Part shown: positions 44,027-52,776 of the stretch, one piece after another
How positions within the stretch are numbered: position 1 is the first letter of the stretch
Layout of the letters: the number at the start of each line of letters is the position of its first letter
DNA from: Streptomyces sp. NBC_00568
GTDB lineage: Bacteria > Actinomycetota > Actinomycetes > Streptomycetales > Streptomycetaceae
Direction of reading: 5' to 3'
Length of the DNA stretch: 64,000 nt
Assembly (NCBI RefSeq): GCF_026341855.1
Contig: NZ_JAPENW010000001.1
Location: 6,811,001-6,875,000 of the forward strand
The notes under the pieces: generated by a model
What the model saw: the letters and a program-made list of their open reading frames with translations, nothing else
The model's database searches: none
What the model was told of the DNA's origin: nothing
Position numbers and translations under genes: made by a program

Positions 44027-44036
44027 CTCTGACAGG

Positions 44037-45140
44037 TCACCGCGCCGGCGTCCGCATGGTCGACCGGCGCACGACCAGTTCCGGCTGCAGCACCACGTGG
44101 GTGTGTTCGTGCGTGGCGGCTTCGGCCGTGTCCTCGAGGAGCAGCCGGCCTGCCTCGCGGCCCAAGGTGAGGGCCGGGCGTCGTACCGAAGTGAGCGGAA
44201 CGACGGCGGACGCGGCGAATTCGATGTCGTCGTATCCCACCACTCCGATGTCTTCCGGCACCCGCAGACCGGCCTCGTACAGCGCCTGCATCACGCCGAG
44301 TGCAAGCAGGTCGTTCGCGCAGAAGACGGCGGTGGGGCGCTTTCTGAGGCCGAGGATCCTGTGCCCGGCGTCCCTGCCGGCGCCCACGGTGAGCGCCGGG
44401 CACGGCAGATCCCGAAGAGACTCCGCCGGAAGACCTGCCATGTTGACCGCGATGACCGCTCCCCGGCGCCGGTCCCGAACCTGCTGGAGACAGTCGGGTC
44501 CGCTGACGTAGCCGATCGACCGGTGTCCCTGCTGGATCAGGTGGCGCACGGCGGCCTGTCCTCCCGCGACGTCGTCGATGCCGACCGAACAGGCCCCCGG
44601 CTGAGGGGCGTTCTGGTCCGCGATGACGAACGGCACCCCGTTGCGGCGGAAGCCCGCCACCCTGCGCCCCGTGCCGTCTCCGGAGGCCAGGACGGCGCCG
44701 CGGACCTGGTGCGAGGTGATCAGCGAAAGGTGGCGGGCCTCGTCGGCCGGTCCTCGGCCGGCCGTGCACACCATGACCCCGAGGTCGGCCTCGAGCGCTG
44801 CCTGTTCCACGCCGGCGGCCAGCGCGGTGAAGAAGGGATTGGCCAGGTCGAGGACCAAGACGGCCACGAGCCGGGAAGCGAAGCCGCGCAACTGGCGCGC
44901 GCCGTCCGAACGTACGTATCCCAGGGCGTCGATGACGTCCAGGACCCGCTGCCGGGTCGGCGCGGCGACGATGTCGGGGCGGTTGAGGACGTTGGACACC
45001 GTGCCGAGCGAGACGCCGGCTTCCCGCGCCACGTCCTTGATGCCCACTCTGCGCCGGGCTCTGGCTTCCCGGGCGGCTGCTGTGTGGTGGCGCGGTGGCT
45101 CGCGCCGGACCACGGGCACGGTGGGCATCGTCCGTTCCAC
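44037..45140 (-). CDS. LacI-family transcriptional regulator
   Basis: A 367-residue regulator starting at GTG, with a 30-residue Arg-rich extension before the helix-turn-helix VGIKDVAREAGVSLGTVSNVLNRPDIV. The effector domain begins VAVLVLDLANPFFTALAAGVEQ. It is the second of two tandem LacI genes, 3 bp after the first, and both lie upstream of the sugar importer. Two regulators for one locus suggests control by two different sugars, for example rhamnose and glucose conjugates. Confidence 0.9.
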   Translation of the reverse strand: MERTMPTVPVVRREPPRHHTAAAREARARRRVGIKDVAREAGVSLGTVSNVLNRPDIVAAPTRQRVLDVIDALGYVRSDGARQLRGFASRLVAVLVLDLANPFFTALAAGVEQAALEADLGVMVCTAGRGPADEARHLSLITSHQVRGAVLASGDGTGRRVAGFRRNGVPFVIADQNAPQPGACSVGIDDVAGGQAAVRHLIQQGHRSIGYVSGPDCLQQVRDRRRGAVIAVNMAGLPAESLRDLPCPALTVGAGRDAGHRILGLRKRPTAVFCANDLLALGVMQALYEAGLRVPEDIGVVGYDDIEFAASAVVPLTSVRRPALTLGREAGRLLLEDTAEAATHEHTHVVLQPELVVRRSTMRTPAR

Positions 45141-45143
45141 GGT

Positions 45144-46202
45144 CTACCGGCCTCCTGGCGTTGCCGTGCTCTTCCGCACGACCAGGCGCGGAGTCATGGT
45201 GGTGCGGATCGCCCGGTCGCGGCGGCCTTCGACTCTCTCGATGAGAAGGCGTGCGGCTGTCGAGCCCATGGTGTGTCCGGCCTGGTCGACGCTGGTCAGC
45301 TGGACCGGGGCCAGGGCCGCGAGGGCCGTGTTGTTGTAGCCGACGAGGGAGAGATCGTCGGGGATGCGCAGGCCGAGTTCGTGGGCGGCGCGGTAGATGC
45401 CCAGGGCCGCGACATCGGCGCCGGTCATGATGGCTGTGGGTGCGCGTTCCGCGGTCAACAAGGTCATACCGGCTTTGAAACCACCATCGTCGGAGTACGC
45501 GCCATGGTGCACCTGGGCGTGGTCAGCGAGGCCGTGCCGTCGCATGGCCTCCATGTAGCCGGAGGCGAGCACGATCTCGGGTGTTCTCTTCCACCGGCCC
45601 GTCTTGGCTCCAGGCGCCGAGACAAGGGCGATGTCGCGGTGGCCGAGGGAGACCAGGTGGTCCACCACCAGGCCGGCGCCGACATCGTCGGCGTCGACGA
45701 CCGAATCGTGGCTGTCCGCGGCGTCGTCGTGGCCGATCACGACCGTGGGCGTCGACGCAGCGGTGGCGAGGACCTCCGGGCGGGGCGTGCTCGGCGCGAT
45801 GAGGACCAGGCCGTCCATCTGGCGGTCCACCATGGAACGGATGGTGCGGGCCTGGTCCTGCGCGTCGAACCCGGCCGCTCCGATCAGCACGGTGTAATCG
45901 GAGCTGCGCAGCTCGTCCTGGATGCCGTCCAGGATGTCGGCGAAGAAGGCGTTGCGGACGTTGTCCAGCAGGACGCCGATGGTGTAGGTCCGCCCGCGCA
46001 TGCCACGGGCGGCGGCGTGCGGGCGGTAGTCGAGTGCGGTGATCGCGGCCTGCACCTTCTCGTGCATGGCAGGGCTCACCCCGTAGGCGTTGTTGAGCAC
46101 CTTGGACACGGCCGCAATGGACACGCCTGCGTGCCGGGCGACATCGGTGATCGTCACGCGCTTGTTCTGCCTGGGTTCTGCAGCGCCGTCCATCGCCCGC
46201 AC
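45144..46202 (-). CDS. LacI-family transcriptional regulator
   Basis: A 352-residue regulator with the helix-turn-helix VTITDVARHAGVSIAAVSKVLNNAYGVS and hinge YRPHAAARGMRGRT, followed by the sugar-binding effector domain (IGVLLDNVRNAFFADILDGIQ). It is divergent from the sugar-binding lipoprotein gene. A palindromic TGTAACGGTTTACA lies 22 bp upstream of its start. It probably represses the importer/glycosidase operon and itself. Confidence 0.92.
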   Translation of the reverse strand: MRAMDGAAEPRQNKRVTITDVARHAGVSIAAVSKVLNNAYGVSPAMHEKVQAAITALDYRPHAAARGMRGRTYTIGVLLDNVRNAFFADILDGIQDELRSSDYTVLIGAAGFDAQDQARTIRSMVDRQMDGLVLIAPSTPRPEVLATAASTPTVVIGHDDAADSHDSVVDADDVGAGLVVDHLVSLGHRDIALVSAPGAKTGRWKRTPEIVLASGYMEAMRRHGLADHAQVHHGAYSDDGGFKAGMTLLTAERAPTAIMTGADVAALGIYRAAHELGLRIPDDLSLVGYNNTALAALAPVQLTSVDQAGHTMGSTAARLLIERVEGRRDRAIRTTMTPRLVVRKSTATPGGR

Positions 46203-46223
46203 TCCGGTTCTCGTGGTCGTTGG

Positions 46224-46237
46224 TGTAACGGTTTACA
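46224..46237. promoter_or_regulatory. LacI operator TGTAACGGTTTACA
   Basis: Five-base arms TGTAA and TTACA flank CGGT, matching the LacI-type pattern. It lies 22 bp upstream of the lacI start at 46202. A second related site, AACGTTTTACGAA, occurs at about 46347-46359 on the side of the binding-protein gene, so one regulator could control both directions. Confidence 0.65.
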
Positions 46238-46453
46238 GGATGTCACACGCCCAGCGTCAAGTCTCTGATTGAAATCCCTGGTGTTACAGCTCCGTGTCTT
46301 GACGGAGTAGGGCGACGGGTGCAGGGTGTTGCCCACTCGACATGGAGAACGTTTTACGAACTCCAGCGTGGCGCGGCCGCCTGTCGCTCTCGGCGCCGTC
46401 CTTCCGCCTTCCGCCTCACATCTCGCTTCTTCTCCAACCCCTGGGAGTCACCC

Positions 46454-47770
46454 GTGTCCCTTCGCACGTTCCGCGCTCGGCGCACACGTCTGGGTCTGTT
46501 CACGGCCGGCGCGGCCTCAATGGCCCTGCTCGCCACCGCCTGCGGCGGCAGCGGGAGCGGTACCGCGGCGGCGCCGAAGAACTTCAGCTACCTCAGCGTC
46601 ACCGAGAACACCACCGTCAAGACGGCCCTGACCAGCCTCTCCGAGGGCTCGTGCAAGTCCGCGAACGACGCGCTGCCCCTGAAGGTGGAGACCGTTCCCC
46701 AGGCGAGCCTCGACCAGAAGCTGCAACTGCTCGCCGGGCAGGGCGCCCTGCCGGTGCAGTTCGCCGCGGGCAACGCCCCCGCGCTCACCCAGAAGCTCGC
46801 CAAGTCGGGGAAGATCGCCGACCTGGAAGCCAAGCTGAAGGAGCTGGGAGTCGACGACCAGCTGGAGCCGGCCGCCGTGTCGACGATCAAGGCACTGTAC
46901 GGCGGCAAGCTGGAGGTACTGCCGTACGAGTACAACATCGAGGGAGTCTTCTACAACAAGAAGATCTTCGAGGCCAACGGCCTGAAGGTCCCCGGCACTT
47001 GGGACGAGCTGGTCGCTTCAGCGGCCAAGCTCCAGGCCAAGGGCATCCAGCCCTTCTCCGCCTCCGGTCAGCAGGGCTGGCCGCTCACCCGTCTCCTCAG
47101 CGGCTACCTCTACCGCAGCCTCGGCCCGGACGCGCTCAAGGACGTCGCCGACGGCAAGGCGAAGCTGACCGACCCGCAGTACGTCAAGGCCGCCGCCGAG
47201 ATCGCCGCCCTCGGCAAGAAGGGCTACTTCGGCAAGGGCGTCGGCTCCATCGACTACGACACCGCCATGAACCAGTTCCTCACCGGCAAGGCCGCCATGC
47301 TCTACATGGGCAGCTGGGCACTGGCGAACATCTCGGACGCCAAGCAGGACAAGATCGGCGCGGACAACGTCGGCTTCATGCCCTTCCCGGCCGTCTCCGG
47401 CGGCAAGGGCTCCATCGACCAGTACCCGTCCAACGTCGGCCTCGGCATCACCCTGGGCGCCAAGTCCTTCGACAAGAACACCGGCGCCTGGGTCTCCTGC
47501 ATCGCCAAGAACTACGGCAGCAAGGCGCTCAAGGACCACGGCTCGATCTCCGGTTTCAAGGTCAACACCCCGGTCACCGACGCCAACGAGGTCACTACCC
47601 AGGTGCGCGAAACCATCAGTGCCTCCAAGCAGAACGTCCTGTGGTTCGAGGCCCTGTTCGGCACCAAGGCCACCACGATCAGCCAGACCAACGCCGCTGG
47701 CCTGGTCAGCGGAAGCGTGAGCCCCGAGCAGTTCATGCAGACCGTCCAGGACGCGCTGTCCGCTCAGTGA
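46454..47770 (+). CDS. Sugar ABC transporter substrate-binding lipoprotein (CUT1)
   Basis: A 438-residue solute-binding lipoprotein starting at GTG with GGGAG upstream. The signal peptide (FRARRTRLGLFTAGAASMAL) ends at a lipobox placing the lipid on Cys30. The mature part resembles oligosaccharide-binding proteins of the MalE/CebE/RafE type (EVLPYEYNIEGVFYNKKIFE, then GKAAMLYMGSWA). With the two permeases it forms a CUT1 importer. As is usual in Streptomyces no ATPase is encoded here, so the shared MsiK ATPase is the likely partner. Neighbouring rhamnosidase suggests a rhamnose-containing disaccharide. Confidence 0.92.
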   Translation: MSLRTFRARRTRLGLFTAGAASMALLATACGGSGSGTAAAPKNFSYLSVTENTTVKTALTSLSEGSCKSANDALPLKVETVPQASLDQKLQLLAGQGALPVQFAAGNAPALTQKLAKSGKIADLEAKLKELGVDDQLEPAAVSTIKALYGGKLEVLPYEYNIEGVFYNKKIFEANGLKVPGTWDELVASAAKLQAKGIQPFSASGQQGWPLTRLLSGYLYRSLGPDALKDVADGKAKLTDPQYVKAAAEIAALGKKGYFGKGVGSIDYDTAMNQFLTGKAAMLYMGSWALANISDAKQDKIGADNVGFMPFPAVSGGKGSIDQYPSNVGLGITLGAKSFDKNTGAWVSCIAKNYGSKALKDHGSISGFKVNTPVTDANEVTTQVRETISASKQNVLWFEALFGTKATTISQTNAAGLVSGSVSPEQFMQTVQDALSAQ

Positions 47771-47871
47771 GCCGACCGGGGCGGCGTGCCTGACGCCGCA
47801 CGCGCCTTCCGCGCGCCGCCCCGGCGCCTGCTCGGCACAACTCCTCATCGTCATCGAAGTGGATACCACTC

Positions 47872-48756
47872 ATGCACCGCGTACTCGGTGACCGCAGGGC
47901 CATCGCGATCCTGCTCGGTCCCGCACTCGTCGTCTATTCCCTGATCATGCTCGTCCCGATGGTGTGGTCGCTCGGCTACTCCTTCACCAAGGGCAACTCC
48001 ATCGACGGCTTCACCGGCAACGGCGTCGCCAACTTCTCCCGCCTTCTCGATGATCCGGCCGTCCGCCACGCCCTGTGGTTCACCCTCAAGTACGCCGTCG
48101 TCGTCACCGCCGGCCAGGTGGTCGCGGGCTACCTCCTGGCCCTGCTCTACGTCTTCTTCCTCAAGCGCGCCTCCGCGCTCGTGCGAACCCTCGTGTTCTT
48201 CCCCGTAGTACTGCCCACGGTCGCCGTCGGCCTGCTCTTCCAGAAGTTCTTCCAGGTCGCCCCGCAGACCGGCCCCGTCAACTCGCTGCTGAACGCGGTG
48301 GGCATCGACTCCATCGACTTCTTCGGCAGCTCTTCGAGCGCCTTCTGGGTCCTCGTCGTCATGGACATCTGGCGCTCCATGGGCTTCTACGCCGTCCTGC
48401 TCTTCGCCGGTCTCGTCGACATCCCTGAGGAAGTCCTGGAGTCCGCGCGCCTCGACGGAGCGACAGGCCTGCGACTGGTGCGCCACATCGTGCTGCCGCT
48501 GTCCCTGCCCGTGCTCATGTCCTCTCTGATCTTCAGTATCAACGGCACGCTGAAGGCCTTCGACTCCATCGTCGCGCTCACCAACGGCGGCCCGGGCAAC
48601 GACACCACACCACTGACCCTGTACATGTTCCAGACGTCGTTCACCTACGGCGACTACGGCTACGGCAGCACCATCGCCGTGCTGCTCACCGTGGTGTGCC
48701 TGCTGGTGAGCCTGGTCGTCTTCCGCGTCTCACGGCGCGACCTCACGGAAGGCTGA
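47872..48756 (+). CDS. Sugar ABC transporter permease (MalF-like)
   Basis: A 294-residue permease with six hydrophobic segments. The cytoplasmic ATPase-contact loop reads EEVLESARLDGATGLRLVRHIVLPLS, the EAA motif of CUT1 importers. It pairs with the second permease 6 bp downstream. Starts at ATG 47872, 101 bp after the lipoprotein gene. Confidence 0.93.
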   Translation: MHRVLGDRRAIAILLGPALVVYSLIMLVPMVWSLGYSFTKGNSIDGFTGNGVANFSRLLDDPAVRHALWFTLKYAVVVTAGQVVAGYLLALLYVFFLKRASALVRTLVFFPVVLPTVAVGLLFQKFFQVAPQTGPVNSLLNAVGIDSIDFFGSSSSAFWVLVVMDIWRSMGFYAVLLFAGLVDIPEEVLESARLDGATGLRLVRHIVLPLSLPVLMSSLIFSINGTLKAFDSIVALTNGGPGNDTTPLTLYMFQTSFTYGDYGYGSTIAVLLTVVCLLVSLVVFRVSRRDLTEG

Positions 48757-48761
48757 CAACC

Positions 48762-49676
48762 ATGGCCATCGACACCCCTGTGAAGGCCACCGCCCATCAG
48801 GCGAGCCGCGGACCGTCCGCTGCTTCCGGACGGTCCCGTTCCCGGCGGCGCGTCCGGGTCAGCAAGATGTGGGTGAAGATCGTCGTCACCCTGCTGCTGG
48901 TCGTCGAGATCTACCCGCTCGTCTGGATGTTCCTGACCTCACTGAAGTCCAACAGCGACTACCTCAACCACTCGACCTGGAGCCTGCCCACCACGTGGGA
49001 GTGGGGCAACTACACCGAAGCGTGGACCACCGGCCACATCGGCTTGTACGTCCGCAACAGCCTGCTCGCCGTCGTCCCGGCGCTTGCCCTGATCCTGCTG
49101 CTGGGAGCGGCAGCCGGTTTCGCGCTCCAGGTCATGGTGTGGAAGGGCCGCAACCTGACCTTGCTGGTCTTTCTGGCCGGCATGATGGTGCCGCCGCAGA
49201 TGATCCTGCTTCCCCTGTTCACGGTGTACTTCCAGACCGGTCTGTCCGGCACGCTGTGGCCGCTGATCCTCACCTACACCGGCACAGGCCTGCCGCTGAC
49301 CGTCTTCATGATGGCCACCTACTACAAGTCCGTCCCCCGTGAACTCTTCGAGGCCGCCACGATCGACGGCGCCGGGATCCTGCGCTCCTTCTGGACCATC
49401 AGTGTCCCGATGGTCCGCAACGCGCTCCTGACGGTCGGCCTGGTCGAGTTCTTCTTCATCTGGAACGACCTGCTGATCGCCCTCACCTTCACCAACAGCC
49501 AGGACCTGCGCACCGTCCAGGTCGGCCTGCTCAACTTCACCGGCGACTTCGGCGCCACCCAGTACGGCCCCCTGTTCGCCGCCATCTGCCTCAACGTCTT
49601 CGGCACCCTCCTGATCTACCTCTTCCTCAACCAGAAGGTCATGAAGGGCCTCACTTCCGGAGCGCTCAAGGGCTGA
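48762..49676 (+). CDS. Sugar ABC transporter permease (MalG-like)
   Basis: A 304-residue permease with a basic N-terminal extension and six hydrophobic segments. Its EAA loop is RELFEAATIDGAGILRSFWTISVPM. It completes the CUT1 channel with the MalF-like protein. The start at 48762 is 5 bp after the upstream stop. The glycosidase gene follows 44 bp later. Confidence 0.93.
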   Translation: MAIDTPVKATAHQASRGPSAASGRSRSRRRVRVSKMWVKIVVTLLLVVEIYPLVWMFLTSLKSNSDYLNHSTWSLPTTWEWGNYTEAWTTGHIGLYVRNSLLAVVPALALILLLGAAAGFALQVMVWKGRNLTLLVFLAGMMVPPQMILLPLFTVYFQTGLSGTLWPLILTYTGTGLPLTVFMMATYYKSVPRELFEAATIDGAGILRSFWTISVPMVRNALLTVGLVEFFFIWNDLLIALTFTNSQDLRTVQVGLLNFTGDFGATQYGPLFAAICLNVFGTLLIYLFLNQKVMKGLTSGALKG

Positions 49677-49720
49677 ACCTCCGAAGCCCAACCGCTCCCG
49701 CACGTGAAGAAAGGTTCCCC

Positions 49721-52318
49721 TTGTCGACCCCCCAACCCGCCCCGGTCTCCTTCGAACACCTCCCGGACGGCCTCGGTATCGGTACGGCCACCCCACGGCT
49801 GACCTGGAAGCTTCCCCCCGGCTCCGGCAGCCAGCAGGCCTACGAGGTCCGGCTCGAACGTTCCGGCCGTGAGCACAGAACCGGCCGGATCGAAGGAAGC
49901 GACCAGCTACTGGTGCCCTGGCCCGGTGAACCGCTGGCCTCACGCGAGAGCGTGACCGTCCGAGTCCGGGTCTGGACAGCCGGAGCCGCGGCTTCTTCCG
50001 CATGGAGCGAGCCCAGCGTGGTGGAAGCCGGGCTGCTCGACCCGGCGGACTGGAGTGCGATACCGGTCGGCGGCGGATGGACCGAGGATCCGGCCGCCGA
50101 ACGCCAACCGGCCCGGGTACGCAAAGACTTCGACCTGGATCGCCCGATCACCCGAGGCCGCCTCTACGTCACCGCTCACGGCCTGTACGAGGTGGAGATC
50201 AACGGACTCCGCGTGGGCAGCGAGATCCTCGCCCCGGGCTGGACGGTCTACCCCCGCCGCCTGCGCTACCGCACCCATGACGTCACCGCCCACCTCGCCA
50301 CAGGCACCAACGTCATCGGTGCCTGGCTCGGCGACGGCTGGTACCGCGGCAAGTACGGATTCGACGGCGGCACCCGCAACATCTACGGCACCGACCAAGC
50401 CCTCATCGCCCAGCTGGAAGTGACCTACGACGACGGCACCACCGCAGTCATCGCCACGGACGCCACCTGGACAGCGGCCACGGGGCCCATCGCCAGTAGT
50501 GGCCTCTACGAAGGCGAGCACTTCGACGCCCGACTCGACGACCCCTATTGGGCGACCCGCACGCCTGAGCAGTACGCAGAATGGACCCCCGTTCGGCTCG
50601 GCAACCGGAACCCGCGCACACTCGTCGCCCCCCAGGGCCCGCCCGTGCGCTGCACCCAGGAGATGGCCCCTGTCGCCATCACGCGAACGGCCGACGGCCG
50701 TCACCTCCTCGACTTCGGCCAGAACCTCGTCGGCCGGCTCCGCCTCACCGCAGACGGCCCCGCCGGCACCACCATCACCGTCCGGCACGCCGAAGTGCTC
50801 CAGGACGGAGAACTGGCCACCCAGCCCCTGCGCGAGGCGTACTCCACCGACACCCTGATTCTGTCCGGACGTGGTCCGTACACGTGGGAGCCCCGGTTCA
50901 CCCTGCACGGCTTCCGCTACGCCGAAATCAGCGGCTGGCCAGGGGAGTTGACGCAGGAGTCGGTGACGGCCCGTGTCTATCACACAGACATGCGACGTAC
51001 GGGCTGGTTCGAGTGCAGCGACCCGCTGATCAACCGGCTCCACGAAAATGTCGTATGGAGCATGCGCGGCAACTTCGTCGACATCCCCACCGACTGTCCC
51101 CAGCGCGACGAACGCCTCGGCTGGACGGGCGACCTTCAGGTCTTCGCCCCGACCGCGAGCTTCCTCTACGACTGCGCCGGCATGCTGGACTCCTGGCTCA
51201 CCGACGTCGCTCTGGAGCAGCTTCCCGACGGCACCATCCCCTGGTACGTGCCCGTCATCCCCGGCAAGCCGATGTGGACGCCGATCCAGCCCGGTGCCGC
51301 CTGGGGAGACGTCGCCACGCTCACCCCCTGGACCCTGTACCGGCGCTTCGGCGACCTGCAGATCCTGCGCCGCAACTACGCCATGGCCAAGGCGTGGGTG
51401 GACCTCGTCGAACGGCTCGCCGGCCCCGATCGCCTCTGGGACACCGGATTCCAGCTCGGTGACTGGCTCGACCCCGCCGCCCCGCCGGACGACCCGGCTG
51501 CCGGCTGCACCGACCGCTACCTGGTGGCCACGGGCTACTTCGCGTATTCCGCCCGTCACCTGTCCCTGGCCGCGGCCGAACTGGGCATGGAACAGGACGC
51601 CGCGCGGTACGCCGCACTGGCCGCAGAGGTGGCGGCCGCCTTCCGCCGCCGGTACGTACTGCCCGTCGGCTGCATGACCAGCGACAGCCCCACCGCCTAC
51701 GCACTCGGTATCGCCTTCGACCTCCTCACCGAGCCGCAACGACGCGCAGCCGGCGACCGGTTGGCCGAATTGGTCCTCGCCGACGAAGCCCGTATCGCCA
51801 CAGGATTCGTCGGGACTCCGGTGATCTGTGACGCCCTCACCGACACCGGCCACCTGGACGTCGCCTACCGCCTGCTGACCCAGACCGAATGTCCTTCCTG
51901 GCTCTATCCGGTCACGCAAGGGGCAACCACCATCTGGGAGCGGTGGGACAGCCTTCGCCCCGACGGCACCCTCAATCCCGGCGGTATGACCTCCTTCAAC
52001 CACTACGCTCTCGGAGCCGTCGCCGACTGGCTGCACCGCGTCGTCGGAGGCATGGCCGAGTCCATGCCCGGCTATCGGCAGCTTGTCTTCCAGCCCCGGC
52101 CCGGCGGCGGCATCACCTGGGCACGGACACGCCACGAAACGCCCTACGGCGCAGCCGAGTCGTCGTGGGAGACAACCGCCGACGGCCGGATGCGCATCCA
52201 TGTCGTCGTGCCCGACGGCTGCTCCGGCGTCGTGCGGCTCCCAGGGTGTCCGCCGGTCCATGTGGAGCCGGGGGAGCATGAGCTCGACTCCTGGGAACTC
52301 CTGGAGAAATCAGCCTGA
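49721..52318 (+). CDS. Alpha-L-rhamnosidase (GH78)
   Basis: An 865-residue family 78 glycoside hydrolase that removes terminal alpha-L-rhamnose from plant glycosides or rhamnose disaccharides. Beta-sandwich domains fill the N-terminal half, and the (alpha/alpha)6 catalytic barrel begins near residue 435. Hallmarks are DCPQRDERLGWTGD (about residues 458-471, with the general acid), GATTIWERWDS (about 735-745) and SFNHYALGAVADW. There is no signal peptide, so it acts inside the cell on an imported sugar. It starts at TTG with GAAAGG upstream, in the importer operon. A strong terminator follows at 52337. Confidence 0.95.
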   Translation: MSTPQPAPVSFEHLPDGLGIGTATPRLTWKLPPGSGSQQAYEVRLERSGREHRTGRIEGSDQLLVPWPGEPLASRESVTVRVRVWTAGAAASSAWSEPSVVEAGLLDPADWSAIPVGGGWTEDPAAERQPARVRKDFDLDRPITRGRLYVTAHGLYEVEINGLRVGSEILAPGWTVYPRRLRYRTHDVTAHLATGTNVIGAWLGDGWYRGKYGFDGGTRNIYGTDQALIAQLEVTYDDGTTAVIATDATWTAATGPIASSGLYEGEHFDARLDDPYWATRTPEQYAEWTPVRLGNRNPRTLVAPQGPPVRCTQEMAPVAITRTADGRHLLDFGQNLVGRLRLTADGPAGTTITVRHAEVLQDGELATQPLREAYSTDTLILSGRGPYTWEPRFTLHGFRYAEISGWPGELTQESVTARVYHTDMRRTGWFECSDPLINRLHENVVWSMRGNFVDIPTDCPQRDERLGWTGDLQVFAPTASFLYDCAGMLDSWLTDVALEQLPDGTIPWYVPVIPGKPMWTPIQPGAAWGDVATLTPWTLYRRFGDLQILRRNYAMAKAWVDLVERLAGPDRLWDTGFQLGDWLDPAAPPDDPAAGCTDRYLVATGYFAYSARHLSLAAAELGMEQDAARYAALAAEVAAAFRRRYVLPVGCMTSDSPTAYALGIAFDLLTEPQRRAAGDRLAELVLADEARIATGFVGTPVICDALTDTGHLDVAYRLLTQTECPSWLYPVTQGATTIWERWDSLRPDGTLNPGGMTSFNHYALGAVADWLHRVVGGMAESMPGYRQLVFQPRPGGGITWARTRHETPYGAAESSWETTADGRMRIHVVVPDGCSGVVRLPGCPPVHVEPGEHELDSWELLEKSA

Positions 52319-52336
52319 GAAACATTCACCGATTTC

Positions 52337-52380
52337 AAACAGTCCGGCGCTGATCACGGCGCCGGACTGTTTGTTTTCGG
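52337..52380 (+). terminator. Rho-independent terminator after the rhamnosidase gene
   Basis: A perfect 14-base stem (AAACAGTCCGGCGC with its complement, 52337-52350 and 52359-52372), an 8-base loop and a T-rich tail TTGTTTT. It ends the importer-rhamnosidase transcript. Confidence 0.9.
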
Positions 52381-52458
52381 CATCCTCTGCGGCTTTGCCA
52401 TTCGGCCTGTCGATGACGCCTATCGATACGGTTTATAGTCAGTCACGCTGCCTGCTGG

Positions 52459-52470
52459 TTTCAATTGAAA
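52459..52470. promoter_or_regulatory. TTTCAATTGAAA palindrome in the leader before the glucosidase gene
   Basis: A perfect 12-bp AT-rich palindrome in an otherwise GC-rich genome. It lies in the 458-bp gap between the rhamnosidase and GH3 genes, between two terminators, and may be an operator or promoter element for the GH3 transcript. Confidence 0.45.
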
Positions 52471-52697
52471 TTTCACGCACACTTTTCAATGTGAGTATCA
52501 AACTGGCTGGTCAACGGCCTTTTGTTGCACGGCTGCCGAAAGGGTTGACCCTGCTGGGCGGGTCCTCTAGTTTTTCCGTTCAACAAGCGTACGCCGCATG
52601 GAAATCTCCATTCCCTCACTGCTCTGCTGCCGCGGGACTCGGTAGGCGAGCAGGTGAGTCCGGGAACACCGCAGGGATCCGTTTCCCTCCCCGAGTT

Positions 52698-52738
52698 GGG
52701 GCCGGCCGTGAACCTGACCCCTCGGCCGGCCCCTTTTT
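52698..52738 (+). terminator. Terminator-like hairpin 39 bp before the GH3 gene
   Basis: GGGGCCGGCC and GGCCGGCCCC pair around 16 bases and run straight into TTTTT. The structure is a classic intrinsic terminator placed just before the GH3 ribosome site. That position suggests attenuation of the glucosidase transcript, or the end of a short upstream transcript from about 52400. Confidence 0.75.
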
Positions 52739-52776
52739 CCATAAGCGTAGATCCGCCCCCCTTTCGGAGAGCCGCC

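Noticed and set aside
46342..47793. 483-residue frame starting at ATG 46342 over the sugar-binding lipoprotein
   Set aside because: It is a shifted frame of the lipoprotein gene. The real frame has a signal peptide and lipobox.
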